NCBI GenBank assembly: GCA_964451255.1
Contig: CAYVHL010000003.1
Coordinates: 140,893 to 204,892, forward strand
DNA length: 64,000 bases
Direction: 5' to 3'
Origin: JAHBTB01 sp964451255
Lineage (GTDB): Bacteria > Armatimonadota > Fimbriimonadia > Fimbriimonadales > Fimbriimonadaceae
The position numbers and the translations under genes are program-made. The notes under the pieces are model-generated. The model saw only the letters and a list, made by a program, of their open reading frames with translations. It did no database searches and was not told the DNA's origin. Positions 51,739 to 60,148 of the stretch are shown in pieces. Positions within the stretch are counted from its first letter, which is position 1, and every line of letters starts with the position of its first letter.

Positions 51739-53243
51739 CAGTTACCTCCCAGTTTGCTCCTGATGATCCCGGTGAGGATGACCCTGGTGCTGGAATCGGT
51801 TGCCAAACCGACTGCGCCGGCACCCAAACCGATCAATATCGAAGCCAACACCCTGACTCCTGCAGGGAGGTGCAAGAACCCCAGTCCTACGGTGGCGGCC
51901 ATGAACAGACCCACAGTCACAAAAGTCTGTAGCGCGGCGGCGGCGCCAAAGACAGGTCTGAACAGGTCGATGCCGTGCTTCTTTCGAGCGATCAAGAGCA
52001 GCGCGGCGAACATGGACCAGTGTGCGAAGGCATAGCTCCACGCCAGCCACGGCAGGTTCCCTTGGCCCGCTCCGATCGCACAGGATGCGATGGTCAACCC
52101 CAAGCCGGTCGTCGTGACCACAAACGGGCTGACCATGTCGCGCAGGGAGTCAAAGACGCTCAAAACGAGCGTGTTAAGGGCCTGGGGAAGCAGTCCGACC
52201 ATAAGAACCGCCGCAAATGCCCCTATGGGCATGGTCTCCGCAGGCGTCATCTTGCCGTGACCGTAGAGGAGCCGAGCCCAGTCCAGTGCGAAGACTCCCA
52301 TGCCTAAGCTGATGGGCAACCCCAAGGAGAACACGACCCTCATGCCTTGCTGGGCCAACTTGACACCGTCCGCCCGGGTCTCCGTCGAAACCAACTTCTG
52401 GGCGATCGTGGGGAACAAGGCGACGCTGACGCTCGTCAGTGCGACGCCGAGGGGTAAATCGACCAGCTTGGTCGCAAGGTGCGCCTGCGCCAGGCCGCCC
52501 TCGCCAAACCGGGAGGCGAACGCCTTGAGCACCACCGGCATCGTCAACAACATGATCCCGGCCCCAAGAGCCTGGCCAAAGCGTGTGACAAGGCTCTTAC
52601 TGATGAGCCAGCCCGTGCCGTCGGACGGTCGCCTTCTCCGCCATGTGTCGCTGAGCTGCACGGTGAGGCTCAAAGCCGCGCCGATCACCGCGCACCAAGC
52701 GAGCGCTGGCAGTTTGGCCGCGGCGGCGACCGTCATTGCCGCGACCAGAGAAAGGTTATAGATAAAACCGGATAAAGCAGGAGCGACAAACCTCTCGTGG
52801 CTCTGGAGAAATGCCCGGCACACTGCGGCCACGGCCGTGAATGGAACGGCCCACAGACAGATCGAAACGAGCGGACGTGCCAGGTCGATCGAGTCGACCG
52901 CCACACCGGGTGCGATGAGCTTGATCACCGCGCCTGAACCCAACGACAGCAACAGGGTGGCGGTGGCGGCCACCAACAGGACTCCCCGGGAAGCTTGGCC
53001 GAACAGCCTCCAACCTTCCTCGGGCGAACGTCGCTTGAACTCGGGGATCAGGGCGGCGCCCATGGCACCGCCGATCAAGATGTTGAGAAGGGCATCGGGG
53101 ACGGTCACGACCAAGACGGCGACGTCTGCTTGGCCAGTCCGCCCAAACATCACCGAGATCAGGAGGTCGCGGACGAACCCGACCAGCCGTCCTGCCAAGA
53201 CCCCACCAAAGACGATGAGGCCCGACCGGACGTGTCGGCTCAT
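51738..53243 (-). CDS. MurJ/MviN-like lipid flippase
   Basis: 501 aa, about 14 transmembrane helices. MviN pattern: VGFVRDLLISVMFG, ADVAVLVVTVPDALLNILIGGAM, and later FPTIAQKLVSTE, FALDWARLLYGHGKMTP. It sits between the glycosyltransferase and aldolase genes, so it may flip the glycan repeat unit (Wzx role) rather than lipid II. Stop and start overlap neighbours (TGATG downstream, ATGA upstream). Confidence 0.82.
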   Translation of the reverse strand: MSRHVRSGLIVFGGVLAGRLVGFVRDLLISVMFGRTGQADVAVLVVTVPDALLNILIGGAMGAALIPEFKRRSPEEGWRLFGQASRGVLLVAATATLLLSLGSGAVIKLIAPGVAVDSIDLARPLVSICLWAVPFTAVAAVCRAFLQSHERFVAPALSGFIYNLSLVAAMTVAAAAKLPALAWCAVIGAALSLTVQLSDTWRRRRPSDGTGWLISKSLVTRFGQALGAGIMLLTMPVVLKAFASRFGEGGLAQAHLATKLVDLPLGVALTSVSVALFPTIAQKLVSTETRADGVKLAQQGMRVVFSLGLPISLGMGVFALDWARLLYGHGKMTPAETMPIGAFAAVLMVGLLPQALNTLVLSVFDSLRDMVSPFVVTTTGLGLTIASCAIGAGQGNLPWLAWSYAFAHWSMFAALLLIARKKHGIDLFRPVFGAAAALQTFVTVGLFMAATVGLGFLHLPAGVRVLASILIGLGAGAVGLATDSSTRVILTGIIRSKLGGN

Positions 53244-54436
53244 CGCGCTGCCTGGGGCAACAATGAGTCGGCTAGGTCGGCGACGTTTGCGGCGCCGCGC
53301 CCGAGCGGCGCAAAACCAGCCAGACTGCCGTTCGACTGGCCCACCAACTCACTCAGGACGTCAGCGCACGATTGCAGGTCCGGCACGTGGACTCCTGCCC
53401 CGACCGGGCTGTAATCCGTCTGCATCCCAGTGGTTGGAATGTCCATTTGCACCAACGGCTTACCCAGCAACGCCGCCTGCAACCCTATCGTGGAGGACAC
53501 GACCACCGCCGCATCGATAGCCTTGAGCAACGCTGGCAAGTAATCGTCTTGTCCGCTGGTCTCGATCCCGGTGGCAGGGGCGGTGCAGTCCGGGCCTTCG
53601 TTGGGATGAGGACGGTAAACGAACCGCCACCCAGGCTTAGTCCCGATGAGCCCGGCCAGACCGACGGCCAACTTCGCGCCCCATTGCGGATCGGCAGGTT
53701 CCGGTTGTGACGCCCACAGGACGACCTTGTCGTCCCCCCAGCCCTTGTCGGCTCTCATTTGCCGTGCGGCACGTTCGATGTCAGGATCCCCAAGATCATC
53801 GAAAGCCGGATTGCCCGTGACCACGACCTCATCCGGTCGACGACCCAACGAGACCAAAATCCCCTTGACCACCTCGCCGATGACACAGAGCTTTGAACCG
53901 AAACCGGGCCGGGCGATCCTCTCTCGGTCGGTGCTGATCACCAGATCCACGATCACGACGCTTGGCACACCCAATTCGTCGGCCACCTCGATGGCCGCCT
54001 GCTCTGAGCGGGGGCTGTTCGTCGTGATGACGAGGTCGGGATCCACCCGCTCGATGACCCGCTTCAGGAATCGCTTTGGTAAGAAAGCCTGGCGTCCTTT
54101 CTCCGAAAAGATTCGGGCCGCCTCAGTCTTGCCGTGGTCAGCAACGAGCTCGGAATAGCCGACGCCGAGGTACGCCTCAGTCTCACCACTTCTGACATCT
54201 GGGTGTTGCGGGCTGCATTCGGCCATCTGTCTGCCGATCGCCATGGCCTGTTCGTCGTTCTCATCGACAAAGTGCACATATCCCAGGCTGTCGATGCCCT
54301 TTCGCGAGAGCAACCCGGCCGCAGTCGTCAAGCCAAAAACGACGACTTCGTGCCCACGCTTCTTCAGTTCTGGAACCAGATTCGCGATGATCAGCGCGTG
54401 CCCTGCTCCATAGGTGACGCACAGAACACGGCTCAC
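53240..54436 (-). CDS. GT-B glycosyltransferase-like protein
   Basis: 398 aa. GT-B pattern: N-terminal VLCVTYGAGHALIIANLVPELKKRGH in a Rossmann arrangement, VDPDLVITTNSPRSEQAA, VVTGNPAFDDL, and a C-terminal nucleotide-sugar domain with YRPHPNEGPD and VVSSTIGLQAALLGKPLVQMD. The RPHPxE and late SSTxxLEA-like segments are as in sialyl/nonulosonate and polysialyl transferases of GT-B type, so it may add legionaminate; inference. Overlaps its neighbours by 4 nt at both ends. Confidence 0.75.
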   Translation of the reverse strand: MSRVLCVTYGAGHALIIANLVPELKKRGHEVVVFGLTTAAGLLSRKGIDSLGYVHFVDENDEQAMAIGRQMAECSPQHPDVRSGETEAYLGVGYSELVADHGKTEAARIFSEKGRQAFLPKRFLKRVIERVDPDLVITTNSPRSEQAAIEVADELGVPSVVIVDLVISTDRERIARPGFGSKLCVIGEVVKGILVSLGRRPDEVVVTGNPAFDDLGDPDIERAARQMRADKGWGDDKVVLWASQPEPADPQWGAKLAVGLAGLIGTKPGWRFVYRPHPNEGPDCTAPATGIETSGQDDYLPALLKAIDAAVVVSSTIGLQAALLGKPLVQMDIPTTGMQTDYSPVGAGVHVPDLQSCADVLSELVGQSNGSLAGFAPLGRGAANVADLADSLLPQAAR

Positions 54437-55677
54437 TTCCGCCTCCTGCGCACCGCGACAAGGCTACCGATAAAACCGCCGATGATGACTCCGGCCGCCA
54501 TGTTCAGACCGTACCGCTTGTTTATCGGTTCTTCAACGACATAAGGCGTGTCCAGAACCGACCATTGAAGTTTTTCAACTTTGTTTCTTACGTTTTCCTG
54601 TTCAAACGCGCTGACCAAGTCCTGATAGGTCTGGTCTTTGGTCTTCAAGTCGCTCAACAGTAGACGAAATGTCCTCGCCTCCTCTGGCGCGACCTTGGCC
54701 TTTTCAGAAGCGTCTTCTGACACCCACCGTGTGATCAGCTCACTCGCGATCAGGCCGCTGGTCTCGATGTCGATACCCTTCTCCACCGACGCGACCGACG
54801 CTTGGAGCTCGTCCCGAATGGACTTTTGCGTGGCCTCTAAGTTCTGCTGGGCGTCCTTGTACTGCTGGGCGGTCGGCTGGTAATGCGACTTGGCATTGTC
54901 ATAGTTGACCCTGGCCTTGAGAAGCTCGATCCGCCATGCGGCAAGCTGGGTGTCGCCGGTCGGAAGGTTAAGGTTGAGGGTGGACCCTACCGACTTCGCT
55001 TGGGCAAGTTTTATGTCCAGTCTCTTTTTTGCAAGAATATGGTCCGCTTCTGCGCTTTGGGCTCTGGAAAGATATTCGGCTCCCGTAAAGTCCTGGTCTC
55101 GCCCTGGGACGGTCTTTGCCACCTTTTGGAAGTCGGCTAGCTTGGTCTGGGCATTGTTGAGAGCATCCTTAGCCTTAGCGACCTCGCCAGCTAGATCCCT
55201 GCTGACTCGATCGGAGACATTGAACAGTAGCCGCTCGTCCAATTGGGTGAGGCGGTCGAGGACTGCCTTCATCGTGTCCAAGGCGACGTTGGACTTGTAA
55301 GAGCGGAACGCTAGTTCAAGTTGACGTCGTTCCGGCATCTCGTCGATGTCCATCGCAGTCTCGACGTCCTTGACCTTGATGTCCGCCTTCTTGGCAACAA
55401 GGGCCCGCATATCGTGGCTTTTCACCACGCCTGCCAGGTACTGGACATCAGAAGAGTTGTCGATGGCAAGTTGGATGAGGTTGCCTCCGCCTTCTGCTTG
55501 GCTTCGCGGAAAGAGCACGCTCATCCTAGCCTCATAGATAGGAGGTACGACCAGGGTGATGAGACCCACAACGATGGCGGTGCCGAAAGCCCATGCTCCG
55601 ACAAGACGCCATGACCGGAAAAGGACCTTGAACGTGTCGCTGACGTCGAGCACGTCTTCTGTCGGCGTCGCGGCCAT
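54433..55677 (-). CDS. Wzz-type chain-length regulator
   Basis: 414 aa. Two transmembrane segments flank a long periplasmic helical region: TM1 at about 28-50 (LVGAWAFGTAIVVGLITLVVP), the ARMSVLFPRSQAEGG start of the domain, extended coiled-coil (about 140-300), and TM2 near the C terminus (GLNMAAGVIIGGFIGSLVAV) followed by RRRRK. It sets polymer length with Wzy. First gene of the assembly operon, with TAAAAT 8 nt before its ATG. Confidence 0.85.
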   Translation of the reverse strand: MAATPTEDVLDVSDTFKVLFRSWRLVGAWAFGTAIVVGLITLVVPPIYEARMSVLFPRSQAEGGGNLIQLAIDNSSDVQYLAGVVKSHDMRALVAKKADIKVKDVETAMDIDEMPERRQLELAFRSYKSNVALDTMKAVLDRLTQLDERLLFNVSDRVSRDLAGEVAKAKDALNNAQTKLADFQKVAKTVPGRDQDFTGAEYLSRAQSAEADHILAKKRLDIKLAQAKSVGSTLNLNLPTGDTQLAAWRIELLKARVNYDNAKSHYQPTAQQYKDAQQNLEATQKSIRDELQASVASVEKGIDIETSGLIASELITRWVSEDASEKAKVAPEEARTFRLLLSDLKTKDQTYQDLVSAFEQENVRNKVEKLQWSVLDTPYVVEEPINKRYGLNMAAGVIIGGFIGSLVAVRRRRK

Positions 55678-55684
55678 TGCCCCG

Positions 55685-55690
55685 TATTTT
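55685..55690 (+). promoter_or_regulatory. -10-like TATTTT for the divergent outer-membrane protein gene
   Basis: TATTTT ends 6 nt before the ATG at 55697. Only 19 bp separate the two divergent start codons. Confidence 0.4.
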
Positions 55691-55691
55691 A
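55686..55691 (-). promoter_or_regulatory. -10-like TAAAAT for the wzz operon
   Basis: TAAAAT on the minus strand, 8 nt before the ATG at 55677. It is the complement of the plus-strand TATTTT used by the divergent gene. Confidence 0.4.
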
Positions 55692-55696
55692 GCCTG

Positions 55697-56530
55697 ATGA
55701 ACCGTCAGACAGGTAGGATGCGGGCCATGCCCTTTGCCAAGGCCGTCGGCACCGCCTGTTTGTTTATCATCCCTGTCCTGGCCACCGCCCAGTTCAGCGG
55801 CCAAGGAGAGTTCCCAGGATTTCGCAACATCTCGGCGTTACCAGGGTCTGGCTTTGGAGTGACATCCGACGGCCGAGCCGGGTTCAAAGGGGCGATGGCC
55901 TACTCCACACCAGTCGCCTATTCGCTTGCACCGTGGGAGTTCGTCGCCGGAGGCGGATACGCGAGCCACGACTGGGGGCTGGCCTTCCCGGACCAAGGCG
56001 GGTTCGGCTCACGAAAAGGAAACGGGACGGGCCAGATCCAAGGCGGGCTGCCGATCCCACGTTGGGGTGCCATTTCGTACGGCGTGCTGTTCAAAAGCAC
56101 CCACGGTGACAACGCGGGCGCTGTGCAGTGGACACCGCCGCAACGCGGGCCAGTGAAGTTCGCCGTCGGTATCCAGGACGTCCACGGCCGTGGCGGCGCG
56201 TCCGGTTTTGGGTTGCCAGGTGACCGGGACTTCACGCGTTCGATCTACGTCGTCGGCACCTGGGAAGCCGACCCGAAAACCCACGTCACGATGGGATACG
56301 GCGACGGGCACCGGTTTCGCGGCGTCTTCGGGAGCGCGAGTTATGACGTCCTCCCCCGCCTCAAGGTGGCTGGTGAGTACGATACATTCAACTGGAACTG
56401 GGTCGCGATGTACGACTTGGGCTCGATCTACAAACCCCTGTACCGCGACCGTCGGCCCGTCCAACTCCTCGCCTTTGTCGGACAGCTAGCCGGACGATAC
56501 GGCGTCTGGGGCGTCAACGTCCGGTTCTGA
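55697..56530 (+). CDS. Predicted outer-membrane beta-barrel protein
   Basis: 277 aa from ATG at 55697; ATGs at 55718 and 55727 are alternatives and give the same signal peptide (FAKAVGTACLFIIPVLATA). The mature protein alternates hydrophobic and polar residues in Gly/aromatic-rich strands (WEFVAGGGYASHDWG, AISYGVLFKSTHGD, RLKVAGEYDTFNWNWVAMYD) and ends in Phe (GVNVRF), as outer-membrane barrels do. It resembles the YjbH/glycan-export barrels by context but no domain is proven. Its location beside wzz suggests an export role. Confidence 0.65.
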   Translation: MNRQTGRMRAMPFAKAVGTACLFIIPVLATAQFSGQGEFPGFRNISALPGSGFGVTSDGRAGFKGAMAYSTPVAYSLAPWEFVAGGGYASHDWGLAFPDQGGFGSRKGNGTGQIQGGLPIPRWGAISYGVLFKSTHGDNAGAVQWTPPQRGPVKFAVGIQDVHGRGGASGFGLPGDRDFTRSIYVVGTWEADPKTHVTMGYGDGHRFRGVFGSASYDVLPRLKVAGEYDTFNWNWVAMYDLGSIYKPLYRDRRPVQLLAFVGQLAGRYGVWGVNVRF

Positions 56531-56546
56531 GCCGGTCGCTCTGGGC

Positions 56547-56552
56547 TATAAT
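56547..56552 (+). promoter_or_regulatory. -10 TATAAT for tRNA-Gly genes
   Basis: A consensus TATAAT ends 10 nt before the tRNA-Gly 5' end. TTCTGA at 56525 is a weak -35 at 16-bp spacing. Confidence 0.6.
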
Positions 56553-56562
56553 CAGCCCGAGC

Positions 56563-56636
56563 GCGGGCGTAGCTTAATGGTAAAGCTCCAGCCTTCCAAG
56601 CTGGCCACGTGGGTTCGATTCCCATCGCCCGCTCCA
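56563..56636 (+). tRNA. tRNA-Gly(TCC)
   Basis: Acceptor stem GCGGGCG/CGCCCGC, anticodon loop CTTCCAA (anticodon TCC, reads GGA/GGG), T-loop TTCGATT and an encoded CCA end. Confidence 0.95.
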
Positions 56637-56647
56637 ACAAGGCAGAA

Positions 56648-56722
<75 letters not shown>

Positions 56723-56786
56723 ATTGTGGGCCATGCCCTCCCTCACATCACTTGGTGTGCAAAGCCCGTGCTCCACGGAGGAACCC

Positions 56787-57407
56787 TTGACCAAGCCCCT
56801 CGCCGTGATCGGCGGAGGCGGTCACGCCCGGGTGGTCCTTGACGTCGCGAGGGCGTTAGGGCGGTTCAACGTCAGTGTCTACGACGAACACCCGGACAAG
56901 AGGGGCTCGGCGTTTGACGGGTTCCCAGTCGTCGGCAACTTTGAGGACTTCCTTGCCGGCCAGCGCGACCAGATCGAGGCGGTCGTCGCCATCGGCGCGA
57001 ACGACGTCCGCCTCCGGGTCGCTTCGGAGGCCAATGTCGCCTGGGCCACCCTGGCCCATCCCTCGGCCACTGTGTCGCCGAACTCCGTGCTCGGGCACGG
57101 GACCGTCGTGTTCGCCGGGGCCGTCGTGCAGCCCGGGACAAGAGTCGGTGACCACACCATCGTCAACACTCGGGCAGGGGTCGATCACGACTGCGTGATC
57201 GGCGACGGTGTGCACGTCGCCCCGGGCGCGACACTTTGTGGCGGGGTCCACGTTGGGGATGGCGCCCTGATCGGCGCGGGCGCGACCCTGTTGCCAGGCG
57301 TCCGTGTCGGCAACTGGGCTGTCGTCGGGGCCGGGTCGGTCGTGCGGGCGGACATCCCCGACGCCGAGACATGGGTCGGCGTGCCGGCCCGTCGCCGAGA
57401 GATCTAG
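56787..57407 (+). CDS. legH: NeuD/LegH-type sugar acetyltransferase
   Basis: 206 aa. TTG start at 56787, chosen because GGAGG lies about 7 nt upstream; the longer ATG frame overlaps tRNA sequence. PglD-like N-terminal domain (LAVIGGGGHARVVLDVARALG) and a left-handed beta-helix of hexapeptide repeats (VVQPGTRVGDHTIVNTRAGVDH in part, GATLCGGVHVGDGALIGAGATL in part). The His of the VDHDC motif is the usual catalytic base. It would N-acetylate the 4-amino sugar made by LegC. It lies about 9 kb from the other leg genes. Confidence 0.82.
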   Translation: MTKPLAVIGGGGHARVVLDVARALGRFNVSVYDEHPDKRGSAFDGFPVVGNFEDFLAGQRDQIEAVVAIGANDVRLRVASEANVAWATLAHPSATVSPNSVLGHGTVVFAGAVVQPGTRVGDHTIVNTRAGVDHDCVIGDGVHVAPGATLCGGVHVGDGALIGAGATLLPGVRVGNWAVVGAGSVVRADIPDAETWVGVPARRREI

Positions 57408-57874
57408 ATCAGTTCAGCAACCGGCTCGGACCGCAGAAGTTCCTCGATCACGGCCTCGTGCCTGACCATGACGCCCCTGAGGATCGGCTTGGCGTCGGGG
57501 ACGCCGTACTCCATATGCGTGTGGATACGCTGGCAGGCGGCCTCGATCTTCACCAAAACCTCCTCTGGTTCTGCTAAGACCGACTCCAACCATTCCGCAT
57601 TCGGCACGTGCAATTCATATCCGTTGAACGCCAAAAACCCGGCGGTCGCGACCAATGAGGTGGCCTTGTTCCCTGCCGCAAAAGGACTGAGCTGAGCAAA
57701 ACCGACCATGAGCCTCGCCGCCTGCGCAAAGAGGTTAGAACTGTCCCGATAGGCGTACTGGTAGAAGACGGCCTCCTCCAGGGTCGCATATGAAAACTTC
57801 TGCGGCGACTTGGTCAACTGCAAGTTCACCCAGACCAAATCGGGGACGGTCAGATAATGCAGTTTGGCGTTCAC
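57404..57874 (-). CDS. Doc/Fic-like protein with degenerate active site
   Basis: 156 aa. The Doc-type core SPFAAGNKATSLVATAGFLAFNGYEL appears in part at about 62-87: compared with HxFxDxNKRTAL, the catalytic His is Ser, the acidic residue is Ala and the Arg is Ala. PDLVWVNLQLTKSP and LEEAVFYQYAY match the N-terminal part of Doc proteins. It therefore probably lacks kinase/AMP-transferase activity. It lies 8 nt downstream of the Arc-type gene in the SPFH operon. Its stop and the legH stop share a palindromic CTAG. Confidence 0.7.
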   Translation of the reverse strand: MNAKLHYLTVPDLVWVNLQLTKSPQKFSYATLEEAVFYQYAYRDSSNLFAQAARLMVGFAQLSPFAAGNKATSLVATAGFLAFNGYELHVPNAEWLESVLAEPEEVLVKIEAACQRIHTHMEYGVPDAKPILRGVMVRHEAVIEELLRSEPVAELI

Positions 57875-57882
57875 TGGCCCGC

Positions 57883-58071
57883 TTATACCTGACCGTCCGT
57901 CCCTTCATCCTGCCCGGCGTCAGGGACTTCCCGCCCCCTGCGTCGGAGTGACTCACGCAACAGGAGCTCGATCTGGGCGTTCACGCTGCGCAAGTCGGCG
58001 GCCGCCGACCTCTGCACCTCTTCCCAGAGGGCGGCCGGCAACCGCAACAAGTAGCTCTTGCGCTCTGCCAT
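57883..58071 (-). CDS. Arc-type ribbon-helix-helix DNA-binding protein
   Basis: 62 aa. A basic start MAERKSYLLRLPAALWEEVQ gives the RHH beta-strand and helix, followed by AAADLRSVNAQIELLLRESLRRRGR and an acidic tail. Proteins of this type commonly follow SPFH genes. It is the obvious candidate to bind the three GATATC boxes upstream of the SPFH gene. It starts 5 nt after the SPFH stop. Confidence 0.85.
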   Translation of the reverse strand: MAERKSYLLRLPAALWEEVQRSAAADLRSVNAQIELLLRESLRRRGREVPDAGQDEGTDGQV

Positions 58072-58076
58072 CTCAC

Positions 58077-58940
58077 TCAGCTATACAGCGTGCCCGTGTT
58101 CACGACCGGCGTCGTCGGATGCTCGCTGCAAAGGACGACCATCAGGTTCTGGACCATCGTCGCCTTACGCTCCTCGTCCATCTGGATGATCCCCTCGTGG
58201 TCCATGCGCTGAAGAGCCATCTCGACCATGCCTACTGCTCCGTCGACGATCTTCTGCCGCGCCGCGATCACCGCCGCCGCTTGCTGGCGTCGCAACATCG
58301 CCCCGGCGATCTCGGGCGAGTAGGCAAGGTGGGAGAGCCGAGCTTCGATGACCTCGACACCGGCCACCGAAAGCTTTTCTCGGAGTTCGGCACGCAAGTG
58401 GTCGCTCACCTCGCTCGCGTTGCGTCGCAGGCTCGGCTGGTCATCCTCGGCGTCATATGGATAGCTGCTCGCGGAGTGCCGCAGGGCCGTCTCACTTTGA
58501 AGCCGCACGTAGTCTTCGTAATTGTCCACGTCGAAGCTGGCGCTGTAGGTGTCGCTGACCTGCCAGACGATGATCGCCGCAATTTCGATAGGGTTGCCGC
58601 TCAGGTCGTTCACCTTCAGCTTCTCACCGTTCAGGGTGCGGACACGCAGGGACATCTTGCGCTTGGTTTGGAAGGGGTTTGTCCAATGAAACCCGGGGTG
58701 GCGGACCGTCCCCACATACCGCCCGAACAGCAGGAGAACCTTTGACCCGTTCGGCTCGACGACGAACAGTCCGCACAGTAGGAGAGTCCAAAGGATCAGG
58801 CCGGAGAACCCAACAATGGCCATCGTTTCGTTGTGTTCGGACTGCACCAGCGACCAGACCGAAGCGACGAAGACAGCGATCGAGACGACGAGCATGACCC
58901 CGCCGGGGACAACAGTGACTTGCTTTTCTTTCACAGGCAT
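58077..58940 (-). CDS. SPFH/prohibitin-domain membrane protein
   Basis: 287 aa. Two N-terminal transmembrane segments (about 14-32 and 42-62), then an SPFH domain (VVEPNGSKVLLLFGRYVGTVRHPGFHWTNPF in part; GNPIEIAAIIVWQV; DYVRLQSETALRH) and a C-terminal coiled-coil (IAGAMLRRQQAAAVIAARQKIVDGAV in part). SPFH proteins build membrane microdomains. GAGGA is the Shine-Dalgarno, placed directly after the operator-like repeats. First gene of a three-gene operon. Confidence 0.88.
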   Translation of the reverse strand: MPVKEKQVTVVPGGVMLVVSIAVFVASVWSLVQSEHNETMAIVGFSGLILWTLLLCGLFVVEPNGSKVLLLFGRYVGTVRHPGFHWTNPFQTKRKMSLRVRTLNGEKLKVNDLSGNPIEIAAIIVWQVSDTYSASFDVDNYEDYVRLQSETALRHSASSYPYDAEDDQPSLRRNASEVSDHLRAELREKLSVAGVEVIEARLSHLAYSPEIAGAMLRRQQAAAVIAARQKIVDGAVGMVEMALQRMDHEGIIQMDEERKATMVQNLMVVLCSEHPTTPVVNTGTLYS

Positions 58941-58945
58941 TCCTC

Positions 58946-58973
58946 GATATCTTTATGATATCACCACGATATC
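58946..58973. promoter_or_regulatory. Triple GATATC operator-like array
   Basis: GATATC occurs at 58946-58951, 58957-58962 and 58968-58973, exactly 11 bp apart. It directly precedes the SPFH Shine-Dalgarno. The spacing of one helical turn is what cooperative RHH dimers prefer. Confidence 0.6.
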
Positions 58974-58996
58974 ACGGATAGCTCTCTTGTTTGGTT

Positions 58997-60058
58997 TCAG
59001 CGGCCTTGGGACCTAGAGCGCCGGACTGCGGCGGCGAGTTCTTCCAGCAGGGGCACCGTGTCTTCGAACGACAGGCAAGCATCTGTGACGCTCTGACCAT
59101 ATTTAGCATTACCGGCCACATAGTCTTGACGCCCGCCGACGAGGTTGCTCTCCAGCATGACGCCCATGATCGACTTGCTACCCTTGGCGATTTGAGCTGC
59201 CAAATGCATTGCGACCGACTCTTGTCGTTCCGGATCCTTGCTGCTGTTTCCGTGGCTGCAATCTATGACGAGGCGGCTGGGAAGCCCCTGGTCCTTGAGC
59301 TTTTCGGACGTCTCTAGAATCGTCTCCGCATCGTAGTTGGTTCCACTGGATCCACCTCTCAGGACGACATGGCCGCAATCGTTGCCGGTGGAATAACTAA
59401 GGGCGGCGACGCCGTCTTTGGTGGAGCTCGGAAACCAGTGCGCAATCATCGCCGCCCGGACCGCGTCGATGGCCGGTTGGATGCGCCCGTCAGTGCAGTT
59501 CTTGAAACCCACCGGCATAGAGAGCCCGCTAGCGAGCTCGCGGTGCGTCTGGCTCTCAACGGTACGCGCTCCGATCGCCCCCCAGCTGATGAAGTCGGCG
59601 ATGTGCTGCGGCACCGTGGTGTCCAAGAACTCCGTCGCGCACGGTAGACCTAGTTCGGACAAGTCCCGCAAGAGCGTCCGGGCCAGTCTGAGCCCCTTAT
59701 TGATCTGAAAGGACTCGTCCAAGTCAGGGTCGTTGATCAGGCCTTTCCAGCCGCCCACCGTACGAGGTTTCTCAAAGTACGCCCGCATGACAACGAACAG
59801 GTCTTGGTGGAGGCGTTGGGCGTGGGGTTGCAGCAAGCGACCGTATTCCAGAGCCGCCGTCACGTCGTGGACGCTGCACGGCCCGACGATCACCGCCAGC
59901 CGGTCGTCTTCGCCCATGAGAATCCGGCGAAGCGCTTCTCTAGACCCGGCCACAAGCTCGGCCGACGCGCTGCTATGAGGGACCTCTTCGATGAGGATCG
60001 CAGGCGGCAACAAGGGCCGCGTCGCCTGGATTCGCAAGTCGTCGACCGGTCGGTGCAT
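58997..60058 (-). CDS. aroG: 3-deoxy-7-phosphoheptulonate (DAHP) synthase, class I
   Basis: 353 aa. First enzyme of the shikimate pathway (PEP plus erythrose-4-phosphate). AroG features: LAVIVGPCSVHDVTAALEYG, MRAYFEKPRTVGGWKGL, GLPCATEFLDTTVPQHIADFISWGAIGARTVESQ in parts, GFKNCTDG, HVVLRGG, CSHGNSSKD and GVMLESNL. Length matches the E. coli type, which is feedback regulated by aromatic amino acids; the regulatory residues were not assessed. Monocistronic. Confidence 0.93.
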   Translation of the reverse strand: MHRPVDDLRIQATRPLLPPAILIEEVPHSSASAELVAGSREALRRILMGEDDRLAVIVGPCSVHDVTAALEYGRLLQPHAQRLHQDLFVVMRAYFEKPRTVGGWKGLINDPDLDESFQINKGLRLARTLLRDLSELGLPCATEFLDTTVPQHIADFISWGAIGARTVESQTHRELASGLSMPVGFKNCTDGRIQPAIDAVRAAMIAHWFPSSTKDGVAALSYSTGNDCGHVVLRGGSSGTNYDAETILETSEKLKDQGLPSRLVIDCSHGNSSKDPERQESVAMHLAAQIAKGSKSIMGVMLESNLVGGRQDYVAGNAKYGQSVTDACLSFEDTVPLLEELAAAVRRSRSQGR

Positions 60059-60136
60059 TAGTGAACTAGCTTAACCGAGTCAAGGGGAGTCACACCAGGA
60101 ACCGCTCAAATGCGGACATATGCCGTGTTCTTGCGT

Positions 60137-60142
60137 TAGAAT
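60137..60142 (+). promoter_or_regulatory. -10-like TAGAAT upstream of dihaem cytochrome gene
   Basis: TAGAAT ends 6 nt before the ATG at 60149; CGGACA lies about 18 bp upstream as a possible -35. Leaderless candidate. Confidence 0.45.
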
Positions 60143-60148
60143 CAGCAC

